Both the position numbers and the translations under genes were made by a program. Shown piece after piece: positions 35,901 to 46,981 of a DNA stretch of 64,000 bases. Numbering within the stretch: the first letter of the stretch is position 1; every line of letters begins with the position of its first letter. The stretch spans positions 52,138 through 116,137 of the forward strand of contig JAENRP010000055.1 in the NCBI GenBank assembly GCA_024741835.1, written 5' to 3'. Source of the stretch: Diplocarpon mali. Lineage: Eukaryota > Ascomycota > Leotiomycetes > Helotiales > Drepanopezizaceae. Under the pieces are notes generated by a model, which was not told the DNA's origin, ran no database searches, and worked only from the letters and a program-made list of their open reading frames with translations.

Positions 35901-38900
35901 CAATAAATGCTCTGAATTAAATGTTAAATATAGGAGACGACGGCTCAGCACCTATGCGCGGTATCTCCTACGAACCTGCAGACTCTTCAAGGGTCTGCAG
36001 AGCAGAGATTAAGTCCTTTATATTATGAAATAATCAAACCTTTATTCGAATGAAGCTAGAGCTTTCAAAAACGTCGGAATGAAAAAATTTCTCTCTACTA
36101 AACTACATCTTCTACAAATACCCCTTACTGTCGACTTCCACTTGCGTACTCTAGGATTATCTAAAAATATACCTACGATTAGAGGAAAGGCTTAATAAAG
36201 AAAACGAAGGAGAAGAAGCGGATTATATTAAATAAGGAGGAAAAGGAAAAGTAAAGTGATATCTTTTAAGATTCACTATAATATTAATAGGAAGGGTTCT
36301 GATCCGAAGCCGCCGCCGACTAGTAAGACGCTTGATATAAATAATTAAATAGCTGCTATTAGTATAAAAGGCTTATCTTAAAATACAGAACCTAAGGCAG
36401 ATTCTATTTGTTAAAGCACTCTTTGAGAATTCAAGACCTAAAGGGGATAACTATTAACTAAGGTATAGGTTAGATTTTTATCTAAGGAATTAGGATCCAT
36501 ACATATAATTTGCTAAATAGTGAATGTACAAGGATTTTTAAGCTAGTTTCCCTTCATATATAAATCTGACTATAGCGTCTTTCGCTTATGTTATATAGTT
36601 TAGAGCTAATATAGCATATTAAAAGGAAAAATAATATTGATTATATAATCTCTATTAGTTGCGATGCATTATTCTCCAGTTAGGGATATACAGCCAAGGC
36701 CCCTAATATGCTTCCCTCCGACTCTCTCTGTCAATATCCTATCTCTATATAGCGCCACTGCTTCTTTGTTTCTTGTAAATACAAGCTTCGCAACAAGCTC
36801 ATTTATGAAGGCCTACTAAGCAGACCCATAATCAGCGTCCTTCTCCAGAAACTTGTGGTTTTAGCACCATCTCTTCTTGGCCTATTTGACCTGATAACTC
36901 ACTTCTAGCTGATCATGCTGCATCTGCGATATTTAGATATAGTAAGGTAATCCTGTCTCAGTAGTCTGAGAGATTGCGCGAGAAATCATGAGGTGCAAAT
37001 GATGGCTGTTAGTTGTCTTGTATTCTAAGAGAGAGTGTTCTGTGAACTCGAGGATATCTAAATGAGGTGTCTAGGTAGCGCCTTGGCACTAAGTCATGTG
37101 ACTTGCATGTGATATGCACTCACCTGCAACATTATAGCTTGTATCATACAGACAAACGATTATCGAAATCACAGATGATTTGGTTTTTTTTTCATGGCAA
37201 GAAGGGTCGCTGTGACAGCCCTTATGGAAATCTTTATGTCCTGACTATAGCAAGGTATCTATCCCTTGAGTATGTCCTATGGAGCATTTTGAAATGTAAC
37301 ACCTGGAAAAATGCTGCAAATCACTGTAAAATAACCGTAAATAACTGTTCACTGACTTTAAAAGAGCATTAAGAACATTAATTTGGTGCATGATTCCTCC
37401 GAATTCCTGAAATTTAGATAATAATGTTGTACTCAATTATACTGACCGTAAAAATGAACATCAATCAAAAATTAAATGTAATTTCATGGTTGTTCGACAT
37501 CTTCTAACATAGAATATCTTCTAACAAACACCTCTTCTAACTTTGTTTTCGTCAACAGCCTCCCGCTTATACTTATGTCTATAATTTTTCGTAATTACCT
37601 CACTGATCCAATACCTTTCTTGATTCGACCCTTTTAAGCACTGTCTTCGGTTCGTTACCTCTCTGACTTCGACGCCTTCTTAAGTTTAGTTTTGTAAAGG
37701 AGAGATATACTAAACTTAGTTAGAAGAAGTTGCTAAAAGTAGTTATCAAAACCGTAAGAGAAAGGATTGTAAGGAATATGTGACTATAAAATGAATAGCT
37801 TTATAACTAAAACCAGCATCTACTCGTACAATTAAATGAAACTAAACTAACTTTAAATATCACAGTAATAGCAAGTATTAATATATACACGGATGTTCGC
37901 AGTCAGTCTATAATAACTTACAGTCATTGACCGTAGTAGCACCCCTGTAGGTATGCGAGAAGAGAAAAAATCCGATCCGGTCGAAGATGTGACTGTATGC
38001 GTGAAAATCGTTCAAGAAGTTCCTTTAAACCTTTTTAGATCGTAGCAGCATAAACAGCGTTCGGGTCCTAGTGGTGCTATATCAGTAGAGGCCTTGCAAT
38101 GTTACTCTTGTCGAGATGACAAAGCTTCTGCTTACCGACGTGGATCTTGAGTGGTGAGTTGATAAAGCTGATGATTTCTAGACCTGGGCTTGATCCTCGG
38201 CCGAGTGTCTGTCTGATTTTGCGCGTGTCCAGCGGTTCTCTACATGGCTGTCTCCATATCTGCGGTCTCAAGCATTCCAGGTCGTCAATTTCAGTACTGG
38301 TATGATAGCTTTCGAGTCTGCTTCAGTACTGTTCGGCTTTGTGTTAGCTACTACATAGAATAGCAGGTTTTGCACGATATCAGCCCTGTCTTGTTTCTCG
38401 AGCCCTTTGACGAAAGCCGCGACGCGATTCCCTCGAAGAGCCGTTGCAGAGAATTTGTTTTGAGGTCGACCGCAAAAGATGTGAACAGGTAAATTCTGGT
38501 CTAGTTAGAAGCTCCTACTCAATAGTCATCATGCGTAGCTCATGAGACGGGCCGATGTCATCACCTAGAAGCGTTTACTTCGCGGTGGATCTAGACCTTT
38601 GCAGGTTCCAACCCACCAGACCACTAGTGCTCTCTAGCGTCAAATATCGCTTCCGAAGAGTCGAGACCATTGATCACGGCTAGATATCTAATAATGTCAC
38701 TCACTGTTGGCTGGTTGCAGAGTGTGCTTCTCGCGACAAATTGCAAGTGATGACGATATATAGTATAATGATCACATACGAAGCCTTCAGGGTGCCTGCT
38801 GCTTCAATTTTGGGTCACTTCATTGCATTTTGCCTACGCTAGATTAACAAAGAAGTATTACAGATAAAGATAGGCACATTTTGGGTAGTGAGAAGCCTCC

Positions 38901-39038
38901 TCGATTGACCAGCTTCAGGTGCTACGCATGGCGAATGCACCGAGCCAACAACCCTGCAGGAGAGGACGTGATGTTTAGTCCGCAGTCGTAGTCCCCGCAA
39001 GGTCTCCTCTTCAATCGCCAGCCTTTAAGGCCTCGATG
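32956..39038. other. AT-rich gene desert
   Basis: 6 kb, strongly AT-rich from about 35 kb on. 33473-34250 (-) shows splice-like signals and short coding-like pieces that I could not join into one gene. 35420-35660 is a long T/C-rich tract. 36-38 kb has purine-rich TTA/TAA-laden sequence like decayed mobile DNA, but no transposase or reverse-transcriptase motif survives that I can recognise. Confidence 0.5.
35420..35660 (+). repeat. polypyrimidine-rich tract
   Basis: About 240 nt of almost continuous T/C with few purines; a smaller similar tract lies at 40.43-40.51 kb. It is low-complexity, with no coding content despite a 121-codon open frame. Confidence 0.8.
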
Positions 39039-39462
39039 TCACCTCTGGTAGTAGAACGGGCCGGGGATCGTGGCAGTGAAGCCCGGGTCTTCAGTTTGGC
39101 GGTTGAGGACGTACTCGCGGTAGGCGACCGGGCAGTAGACCAAGGGGTGGTAGTACATGCCTATATCGTCGTAAATGGGGTTCGTATACCGCGCTCCTGC
39201 AACCGAGTCGCATCTCTGCATGTCGGAGTCGTCGGGCCAGTTCCAGCACTTCGCGCACCCGATCAGCTTGCGGGGAGGATTCCCGGGGGTGTTCTGTGCG
39301 GCGTGGTCAGCTTCTCTCCTGGGCGTCTAACTCCGACTAGGCGAGTATGTAACGTACGGTAGCATTCTCCTTCTCGATTGATGTCTTTGATTTTTGGCCC
39401 TTCGATTCTTTCTTCAGTAGACAGGGGATGATTCTCCTCAGCCGCTCTATCAGTGACACCAT
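39039..39462 (-). CDS. small Cys/Tyr-rich hypothetical protein
   Basis: 119-residue protein in two exons, 39462-39358 and 39293-39039. Exon 1 is basic and Lys-rich from an ATG in good context (gccATGg). The 64-nt intron has donor GTACGT, branch CTGAC and acceptor ACAG, phase 0 on both sides. Exon 2 reads KLIGCAKCWNWPDD, then RYTNPIYDDIGMYYHP and TIPGPFYYQR. Two cysteines in a CxxC arrangement, followed by further cysteines (MQRCD, VYCPV), might bind metal, but this is speculative. No signal peptide. I do not recognise the family. It sits alone between two AT-rich stretches. Confidence 0.7.
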
Positions 39463-41217
39463 GGCGTTTCGTGGGAGAGCGATTCGTCTGATAGAGCAGT
39501 GGTGATGTAGAGGAACCTGGAGGCAAGAGATTGAGGTGCAGATTTAAAGTCGGGAAATCCCGAGACCTTGTTATATAATTGGAGTACGAAGCCAAAGAAG
39601 CATAACGCTGAAGTGGAGATATGACATAGATCATTATTTACTATTGCTCGCTTAGCCTTCTGCCCGCTTGGCTCATTAGTGCTTGACTTGTATTCAGATT
39701 GTCACAACCAACGGTTCAAAGAAAACACATCGATTAGCAACGCTCCATCTCATATTATTACCAGCTGGAATGCTATCGATATGTAAATGCACGTCCAACT
39801 TGGTTGCTGCTTATTGACTGTTCACGCAACCCCATAAGCGGAACGCTGTAATTTATCCTACTACCAACCCATACTGCAGATCTGTAAAATCTTAATTCAG
39901 CCCTGCGAGAGAAATCCTTTCCACCTCACCCGTTCTATATATGCTTATTCTAAGTGTACCCATACGGACGACTATTCTAGAACGAGGCTGGTATGCGCTC
40001 TAGCCCCAAGCTTTACTGTAAACACGATATAAACCATGATACCAGCTCGTAACTGACCGACTAACCAGCGCCATCTCTCCACGGCGATAGCCACTGAGGC
40101 GCCTCGACTCGACTCCGTGTCATCGCCTTGCCCGGTTCAAATGCCAAGCAGAGCACAAAGTCGAAAGCGCTCGGAATCTCGGCACTCTGTCTCTCCTTTT
40201 GATCTAGCTTGGCTAGAGTCGTTGCCGGTTATGCTTACCCGAGGTCAAGTCTTCGGGTTGTGGACCCTCGAAAGAGCTGTGAGATAAAGATAGGTCCTAA
40301 AACCCCAAGCCACATTGAAAGTAGAACCGAGAACATTCTCCCAATGACCTTTCCTGCTTGCATAGTGTCTCACTTAGCGCTGACTATAGGCTTTATGTAG
40401 TTATAAAAAGATGAGGCTCTCCTACTTCCCCCTATAATGTTTCTCTCTTATGTTTCATTTCCCATTTTCCTTTTCTCTCTTTTCTCTTCTCTCTTTATTT
40501 TCTTTCTTTAGAGTGAGGGCAAGCGCAAAACCAGATTCCAGAAACTTTTATGCAAGGAAAGAGGAAGGTGACTGACTTTCTTGGTCCAGATTTTATTTCT
40601 ATCATTCCTATTTGACAAAATCCACGGTCTGTCTGTTTATCATCTATTATCTGTTTACTTTCTATTAAATGGATTATATATATCTAGTGGGAAATTTCAG
40701 TTTGGTTAGATTTCCCACTTCCTGCTGTCTCGTTGTCTCTCTCTGTAATAGCAACTTAATCATGGCCAGGACGCCCTTGTACTGGTCACTACTTTACTCT
40801 CGGCACTTGGGAGCTGGCAATTCTAGTGATCCCCTGCTTCGCTGATACGCACATAAACTCTCATCACAAAGAACTACTTACGAGGCTGTCCCGGCTGTAC
40901 CTGGCTTGTTCTGCCTGCCGATAGCTGTCTGGAAACGGCTTTCAGAGCACAAACGATCTTGGCATCGTATGAAAGCTAGTTCTAGACACAATTCCAAGGA
41001 CCTGCTGCTATAAATTTGAAGGTATAGCTTCCTGGCTCAGCACAAAATGGGGGAACAGTATTCGCAAGGCAAATCATACCTCTACGTCCAAATCTCAGAC
41101 GTACGATTATCATACTCTCAATCCAGAGACTAGAGCGAACTCCATGCGTTAATCTTGCTTCTATTGTAGAGTAGAAATCTGCAGATTCGTACAAGTCTTC
41201 TTATCTGATGAATCCGC
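39463..41217. other. intergenic, AT-rich
   Basis: 1.75 kb upstream of the small Cys/Tyr protein gene and downstream of the epoxide hydrolase gene. It includes a T/C-rich tract at 40.43-40.51 kb. A B-box-like ggttcaaatgc at about 40134 has no matching tRNA fold that I can see. Nothing else was supported. Confidence 0.5.
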
Positions 41218-42353
41218 TCAGAGACTAGCCCTCCCAGCACTGATCTGCCCAGCCAGAAACTCCTCGATATACCGGTTGACCTCCGCCGGCTTCTCCCACA
41301 GCGCCCAGTGACTAGAATCCACCTCGCCCCTCGTCAAGCTCCTGAACCACTTCTCCATGCCCTGGCTCATCGCCGGAGGCAACGCAGCGTCTCTCGCACC
41401 GGCAATGAACAGCGTCGGCATGTCAAACTTGAACCCTGCCATCGTCTCCGCCAGCGCCTTTTCATCCTCGAAATTCAGCTCCTGGGTGCGGTACCAGTTC
41501 AGCGGGCCATGCATCCCCTTGATAGCATAACGCTGGACGTAGAAGTCCATCTCCTCTTGGCTCAACAGCGGGCTGGGGCCGATCGTAGGCAGCGCGTCAA
41601 AGTACACACCGTGAGAGGTCGAGATCCCCGGCTGCTTGTCCGGAGTGCGCCCTCCGTACATCGCGTTGAGGAACTGGCGCAGCTTCTCCTCGCCCACTAT
41701 CTCGGCCTCGACTTCGGGGCCGCGGAGGTGCAGCTGGTACTTGAAATTTGGCAGCACGGTGGCGTCGAGGAATTCTCTGCGGGGAGCTATGAAAGGGGTG
41801 CAGACGCTAATCACGGCCTTGATGAGTCTGGGATAGTGTAGGGCGAAGCGATACACGACGGCTCCTCCCCAGTCGTGGCCGCCCAGAATGATGCTAGTGA
41901 GGCCGAGTTGTTGGGCGAGGGCTGCCAGGTCGTCGGCGGCGCGCTTGTACGTGTAGAATGTCGGGGACGAGGGAGCGTCGGTCCCCGCGTACCCCATCAT
42001 GTCTGGAGCCACGACACGCAGGCCGAGTGAGACGAGATGGGGGATTTGGTAGCGCCATCCGAAAGAGATATCGGGCCACTTTGACGATGTTAGTCACGCT
42101 GCTTGGGATGTTCAAGTTGGTGGGCCGCATCTCGAGATCTTCAACCCCGACATATGAATTCCTGATGCTGTCCTGGGGAGCTAGGTCTGATATGGGAGAA
42201 AACGCGACGAATGATACATACGCCGTGGATGAGGAAGATGGTGTCGCGCGCCTTGCCCTGAGGCTCAGCAAGTATGTAGCTGTAGGTAACGCCGTTGAGG
42301 GCCGCAGTCTTGTATTGGACTCTCGAGTCGTCGGGAGTGATTTTGTCGACCAT
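41218..42353 (-). CDS. epoxide hydrolase (alpha/beta hydrolase fold)
   Basis: 330-residue soluble epoxide hydrolase, opening epoxides to vicinal diols. Exons 42353-42222 and 42078-41218; intron 42079-42221 has donor GTATGT and branch CTAAC. The exon junction falls inside the oxyanion-hole motif: LIHG|WPD. The nucleophile elbow GGHDWGG gives Asp113. The charge-relay acid is Asp274 (GARDAA) and the base His301 (SSHWALWEKP). The lid segment contains conserved tyrosines (FYVQRY, NWYRT). No signal peptide, so probably cytosolic. It lies in tandem downstream of the pinin gene on the same strand. Natural substrate (lipid epoxide or xenobiotic) is not predictable. Confidence 0.92.
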
Positions 42354-42805
42354 GTTGATGTTGGACAGGCTGATGCTGTTGACACGAGGCTGCGCTCAGA
42401 GGCGCGGGGAAGTTGTTCTTATATGCCTGAGAGCAAGGCTGAGAGGCCGCAGATTCTCCGGCTTCGAACTTCGGCGATCTCCTGTCGGCTGCATCCGCCT
42501 CGCCCATCACACGAATTGGTTCTACCTCGGCTTGACCCGCGTCTGCAGTGATTGTCGGAGCGTTGCGGATGCCTCGTGCGCTGCGATGCGAAGTCGTCTT
42601 CCTCTCCGGAAATCGCGTGCTCGTCCCTCGTGGGAAGTCTTAGATGCTGCCTACGCATGGTTGCCAGAGTCATAACAGAGGGCTATGCAGGTTCAAGTAT
42701 ATATTATCAGAAGCAGTGGATATCAATTGACCCCCGGCCGAACCAAAAACGCCCCCCAAGCAAAACAATGCGTACATGGAGGGAGGCAGGTGTTTGTCCC
42801 TGTTC

Positions 42806-43840
42806 TCAGTAAATAACCGTATCCTCGTCATTCTCAACCACAACTTCACCATTGTGCTCTTCCTGAGCCCGTGGCGCTTCCTGGCTCTGCTCAGACTGCG
42901 GTGCTTGTGTTTCAGGAGGGTTAGTAGTATCATCAACTTTGGAAACAGAGGGAGACTCGGTTAGAGGCTCACCCGGCGTCTCTTTTGGCTTGGTGTCAGC
43001 TTTCTCCGTCTTGGTTTCTTTCCTGCCCGGCCGCTCTGGGTATCGCAGGTCGAATTGCGAGATCTCGTGCTCGATGGTGGCTTCTGCTACCGCGATCTGT
43101 TTCTTAATCCGCCCCTCTTGGCCTGGTAGCAATTTCCATGGCGCGTAGTACTGTAAAGGAATCAGCATGAAGTTTTCAAAGGTCGAGTAAGTGACGTACA
43201 ATCTTCGGTTCTGATGTTGTGTGTAGGAAATGAGCAATAGACCGAAGGTTGGAATGCCGCGTTCGCATCTATGCAAACCGTCAGAACTCGTACTTCGACC
43301 TCCCAAGAGCGGCCTACTCACCTCCGCTTCGTTGTAGATGACCTGCTCGGATTTCAGAACCATCTTGAAGTCTGCAAGCCTCTCTCTCCTCCGCGCTTCG
43401 TCGGAGTCCTTCTGCTGCTTAGCTCTCTCTGATTGTCGCTTCTCGATCTCGAGCCGTCGCTTCTGCTGGCCATTGGGCGTACTTTGACTCAATGTGCTGA
43501 GAAGCCCGCCGAACAAACGTTGTCCGCGCTTTCTCTCCTCCTGCACGCTGCTCTTGCGCCTGTCCTTGACACCATCTTCGCGCTTGGTTGCCAGCTCCTT
43601 GTCTGACGACTCGTTCGGTGGGGGGGGCTCGTGGGGAGGGTTGGGGGTGTGGCTGTTGGCGTCGAGAGACTGCCTAGGCCGTTTCGGCGTCGAGTCCGAG
43701 GCCGACGATTGTCGCCGTTTCGATGCAGCTTTCGGAGCTGTAGCCTCGGGGAGAACGACCGCTGAAGCGATAGGTCTGCGACGGAGGTTAGCAATCATGA
43801 GGGAACAGGAAACCAATTCATACCCAGTCACATCTGCCAT
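42806..43840 (-). CDS. pinin/SDK/memA domain protein
   Basis: 294-residue homologue of pinin, a nuclear splicing-associated protein linked to the exon-junction complex in animals. Four exons: 43840-43824, 43775-43322, 43268-43200, 43150-42806. Introns are 48, 53 and 49 nt, all GT-AG. The first coding exon is only 17 nt. The pinin domain spans about residues 88-195: KRGQRLFGGLLSTL, then a long Lys/Arg/Glu coiled coil (RRLEIEKRQ, RRRERLADF), then exon 3 (HFLHTTSEPKI) and YYAPWKLLPGQE. The C-terminal tail is acidic and disordered (ENDEDTVIY). Divergent from the PHF5/Rds3 gene. The length is shorter than animal pinin, as usual in fungi. Confidence 0.9.
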   Translation of the reverse strand: MADVTGYELVSCSLMIANLRRRPIASAVVLPEATAPKAASKRRQSSASDSTPKRPRQSLDANSHTPNPPHEPPPPNESSDKELATKREDGVKDRRKSSVQEERKRGQRLFGGLLSTLSQSTPNGQQKRRLEIEKRQSERAKQQKDSDEARRRERLADFKMVLKSEQVIYNEAEVSRPLLGGRSTSSDGLHRCERGIPTFGLLLISYTQHQNRRLYVTYSTFENFMLIPLQYYAPWKLLPGQEGRIKKQIAVAEATIEHEISQFDLRYPERPGRKETKTEKADTKPKETPGEPLTESPSVSKVDDTTNPPETQAPQSEQSQEAPRAQEEHNGEVVVENDEDTVIY

Positions 43841-44126
43841 CTTCTGTCCTCCTCTTGAACAATACTCGGTAAAGCTGTTGTTGCAGAAAGACAGCGTCAG
43901 GCTGAGCAACCTCGAGTGGAACTCCTCTTGCCTTGTATTAGCGCGGTGGAACGTGCTGACAAATCTGGCTGTGAATTCTTTGGTAGCGGCGACAAAACAC
44001 TGAAAGCTTCAGGAAGAACAGCTATTTGTTTATCGCGAACCTACATCAACATCTAAAGCTTGCCTCTAGCTGCAGACATATCCCGAAAGCACTTTCTACA
44101 CTTCAAAAACTCCATAGAGCCTCAAT
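43841..44126. promoter_or_regulatory. candidate bidirectional promoter, pinin / PHF5
   Basis: 286 bp separate the divergent start codons of two splicing-related genes, so both promoters and 5' leaders must fit here. No TATA box or named element stands out. Confidence 0.6.
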
Positions 44127-44615
44127 ATGTCTCGCCATCATCCGTAAGTCAACATCTGCCTCACCCCTCCAGACCTCTCTTTGCCTTCCAGATCTCTCTC
44201 CCCTCCCACCCTCTCTTCCAAATCACAAGTCTAACACTGTCTCCAGCGATCTCGTAATGTGCCGCAAGCAATCTGGCATTGCCATCGGCCGCCTCTGCGA
44301 CAAGTGCGACGGTAAATGCCCCGTCTGCGACTCCTACGTCCGGCCCACCACCCTCGTCCGCATCTGCGACGAGTGCAGCTTCGGCAACTACCAGAACAAG
44401 TGCGTGGTCTGTGGCGGCGAGGTATGTTCTTCTGGCCCTCGCGTTCTAGAGTTATCTTTAGATTCTGAGGAGAAATGCAGGGCATCTCGGACGCTTTCTA
44501 CTGCTTCGAATGCACCCGCTTAGAGAAGGACAGAGACGGGTGCCCCAAGATCATCAATCTCGGCTCCTCGCGCACGGATCTGTTCTACCAGAAGAAGAAT
44601 TTTAGGAATCACTAG
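44127..44615 (+). CDS. RDS3: PHF5-like / Rds3, SF3b subunit
   Basis: 108-residue homologue of PHF5A (yeast Rds3), a core subunit of the SF3b complex of U2 snRNP that helps hold the branch-site helix. Exons 44127-44143, 44247-44421, 44481-44615; introns 103 and 59 nt. The protein begins [16 protein letters not shown]. It carries the complete set of CxxC zinc ligands forming the knotted triple zinc finger: [43 protein letters not shown]. It ends at NFRNH, the usual length. One of the most conserved proteins in eukaryotes, so identification is secure. The F-box gene converges on it from the right. Confidence 0.97.
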
Positions 44616-45199
44616 CAGGACGGCGCCGGGGCAGGAACTCACGCGAAGAGGCTCTGGGGGTGGGAGTGGGAGTCGGCCAGCACCGATTTTTTGTCTGCAT
44701 AGCGAGGGAGTTTCGGGTTCTGTGTGGACTGAGGCTCTGGCCACGATGGGTACGGAAAATGAAAAAGAAACATCACTTTGCTTTGCCATGGAACCAGGAG
44801 GCGGTAGAATGACGAGTGGTGAGACTTTGAATATTGCTGCGTGGTGAAAGTGCGGGATCCTGGATTGTGGGAGTTAGGTCGTTGATTTCATGTGAGGGTG
44901 ATGCTTTTGCACTGGCGATTTGGGATTTGTAGTCCAAGTTTAGAGCGTAAATTTGGAGTCTGACTTAGAACTGAGCTCTACTTGTGTAAATGATGACACG
45001 AGTTTATTGCTTGTTATATATACCCGAGTTGAATGGCTGTTTACGTATCTTGCCGATATCCTTGTCAACCAACTTTCTCGGCATTCCTCGAGGATACGAC
45101 GGGTCCGTTGCTTCGGGATACGGCCGAACCGCCATTCCATCCGTGACAGCAACTATCTGCAACGCTACTAGCACACATATCCACCACATCAGCCAGCGC
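44616..45199. other. intergenic, PHF5 and F-box tail-to-tail
   Basis: 584 bp of 3' flank shared by the two convergent genes. No gene or repeat seen. Confidence 0.6.
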
Positions 45200-46981
45200 T
45201 TATTCAACGTCCATGATGTCTTCCCACTCCCCATCAGCCTCACTTTCGTTGTTCTCTTCCTCGCGCCCGTCATGATCCGAAAAGCCATAGAACTCCTCAC
45301 CCAGGGAATCAAAGTCCTCTTCCGTACTCTCCCCGTCACTCATCTCCTCGTCCTCGTCCTCCTCCCCCTCCGTCTCCCAATCCTCCCCTAGTAAGTCCTT
45401 CAGCTCCTCCTCCCCCAGCTCCAGCAGCTCCATATGCGAGCCCATAAACTTGCGCTTCCACTCGCCCGTCCGCACGCTTGGCCCGTCCGTCAGCATCGGC
45501 CACGGACACCGCCCGATGACAAACAGCTCGATCAGCTTCGCGTCGTGGATCTGCCCATCCCGCACCACAGCCGGCCTCCAGTTCTCATCGTACAGCCGAG
45601 GTCCGTGCTCCGTGAAGAGCTCGAATTTCGTGAGCTTCATGTGGTCCCTCAAATTTGTGAGTACCTCTCGGTGGACCGTTTCCTCGAAACTGACGCCGCA
45701 CTCCCCGATGAAGAGGTGACGGAGCGTGGCACGGTGCTTGACGAGAAACCTGCCCATGTCCGAGGGCTCGGAATCCGTACCCTCGATGCGGAGGCTGACG
45801 AGATGCGGGAATCTGAGGCGGAAGAACGAATCCTCGAAACCCGTGCAGCACTCGTCGTCCTCGTCGTCCTGCTCCTCGTAGGACAGGTCCAGCGAGGTCA
45901 GGTTCTGGAAACAACCGATGAATTCCGCCATGCTGCGGCCCATACTGGCGTCGTAGCGGCGGAGACGACCTGCGCCTACAAGAGCAATCTTCAGCTCTCT
46001 GATGTGCGCGAAACTCTTCTTCAGGCGGGGGCCAGGGGTTAGTGCGGAGAGTTCCGAAGCGATGGAGGAGAAGAAGGCAATCTCGCTGTGATTGTTCTGC
46101 AGCCACCGTGGGCGGAACATGTCGACGGGGAAGGCGTCCATGGCGACTTTCTGGATAGACGGGCACCGCAGTGCTGCGGCTAGGATGGCGCCGTAGCGCT
46201 TAATCGACGTGCGGTATGAGAGGAAATGGCTTGCCTCGTCGTCGGTCTCATCGTAACTCTCGTCCATCGACTCCCAGACGCTGCCGAATGCCGAGTGGTT
46301 GTTGTCTATGCATGACACCGGACAATCGATCGAGGTGATGCGCAGAACCTCGAGATTGGGCAGAAGCGGCAAACACTCTGCCAGAGTCGCAGGATTACAG
46401 TAGCTATTGAAGCGGACGGGATCATAAAGAGCATCAATGTACTTCCATATCTTGGCAGCGAGCTGCCCGCCCGTGATCCGTTTCAAATATTCTTCCTCGC
46501 GTGTAACAGCAGCTTCAAGATGAACTTGCTGCATGTCACCAGCATAGATCAACAAATACTTCACACCCTTGGCAATCTCTTCGTGCTTGGATAAGCCCTT
46601 CAACCTCGCCATGTCGTCAAGGTAGGGCCGAATTTCAAGTCCATCTCTGAACATCGCCTTTGCCCCAGCCGCGGCCCATGCCGCGGAAATCAGGCGGAGC
46701 TTCGGAATATCTCTGACAGGCAGGTTGTCCACGACTAGAAGCTTCAGCTCGTTGGGAAGCTGGAGGAACGGGCTCGCGGTGTTGGATTTCCGGTCTGGGC
46801 TTGAGCCTGTGACGTGACGGTCGTCTCGTCTTGCGCGTGACTTGCGGCGTTTGGCTTTTCCTTTCGTGGAAACTCTTGTTCTAGAGCGAGAGGCCGAGGT
46901 GCCTGGGTTTGCCGCGACACCCCCCGTAGCAAGATGCGACATGACCGGAATGAATGAAAAAGTGTATACTCGGGATTCCAA
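45200..46981 (-). CDS. F-box protein with acidic C-terminus
   Basis: 593-residue single-exon protein. F-box at about residues 71-110 (FLQLPNELKLLVVDNLPVRD, then LRLISAAW), the Skp1-binding motif of SCF ubiquitin ligases. Upstream lies a basic segment (KGKAKRRKSRARR), a possible nuclear signal. The middle shows irregular leucine-rich-repeat-like pieces (NLEVLRITSIDCP, NLTSLDLSYEEQ, HLVSLRIEGTDSE), the probable substrate-recognition region. The last 70 residues are extremely Asp/Glu-rich (for example GEEDEDEEMSDGE). The start could also be the Met at 46942; an intron-like GTAAGT upstream suggests a 5' UTR intron. Target unknown. Confidence 0.85.
   Translation of the reverse strand: MESRVYTFSFIPVMSHLATGGVAANPGTSASRSRTRVSTKGKAKRRKSRARRDDRHVTGSSPDRKSNTASPFLQLPNELKLLVVDNLPVRDIPKLRLISAAWAAAGAKAMFRDGLEIRPYLDDMARLKGLSKHEEIAKGVKYLLIYAGDMQQVHLEAAVTREEEYLKRITGGQLAAKIWKYIDALYDPVRFNSYCNPATLAECLPLLPNLEVLRITSIDCPVSCIDNNHSAFGSVWESMDESYDETDDEASHFLSYRTSIKRYGAILAAALRCPSIQKVAMDAFPVDMFRPRWLQNNHSEIAFFSSIASELSALTPGPRLKKSFAHIRELKIALVGAGRLRRYDASMGRSMAEFIGCFQNLTSLDLSYEEQDDEDDECCTGFEDSFFRLRFPHLVSLRIEGTDSEPSDMGRFLVKHRATLRHLFIGECGVSFEETVHREVLTNLRDHMKLTKFELFTEHGPRLYDENWRPAVVRDGQIHDAKLIELFVIGRCPWPMLTDGPSVRTGEWKRKFMGSHMELLELGEEELKDLLGEDWETEGEEDEDEEMSDGESTEEDFDSLGEEFYGFSDHDGREEENNESEADGEWEDIMDVE

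Noticed and set aside
40130..40150. tRNA B-box-like ggttcaaatgc
   Set aside because: No A box upstream and no acceptor stem; isolated match.
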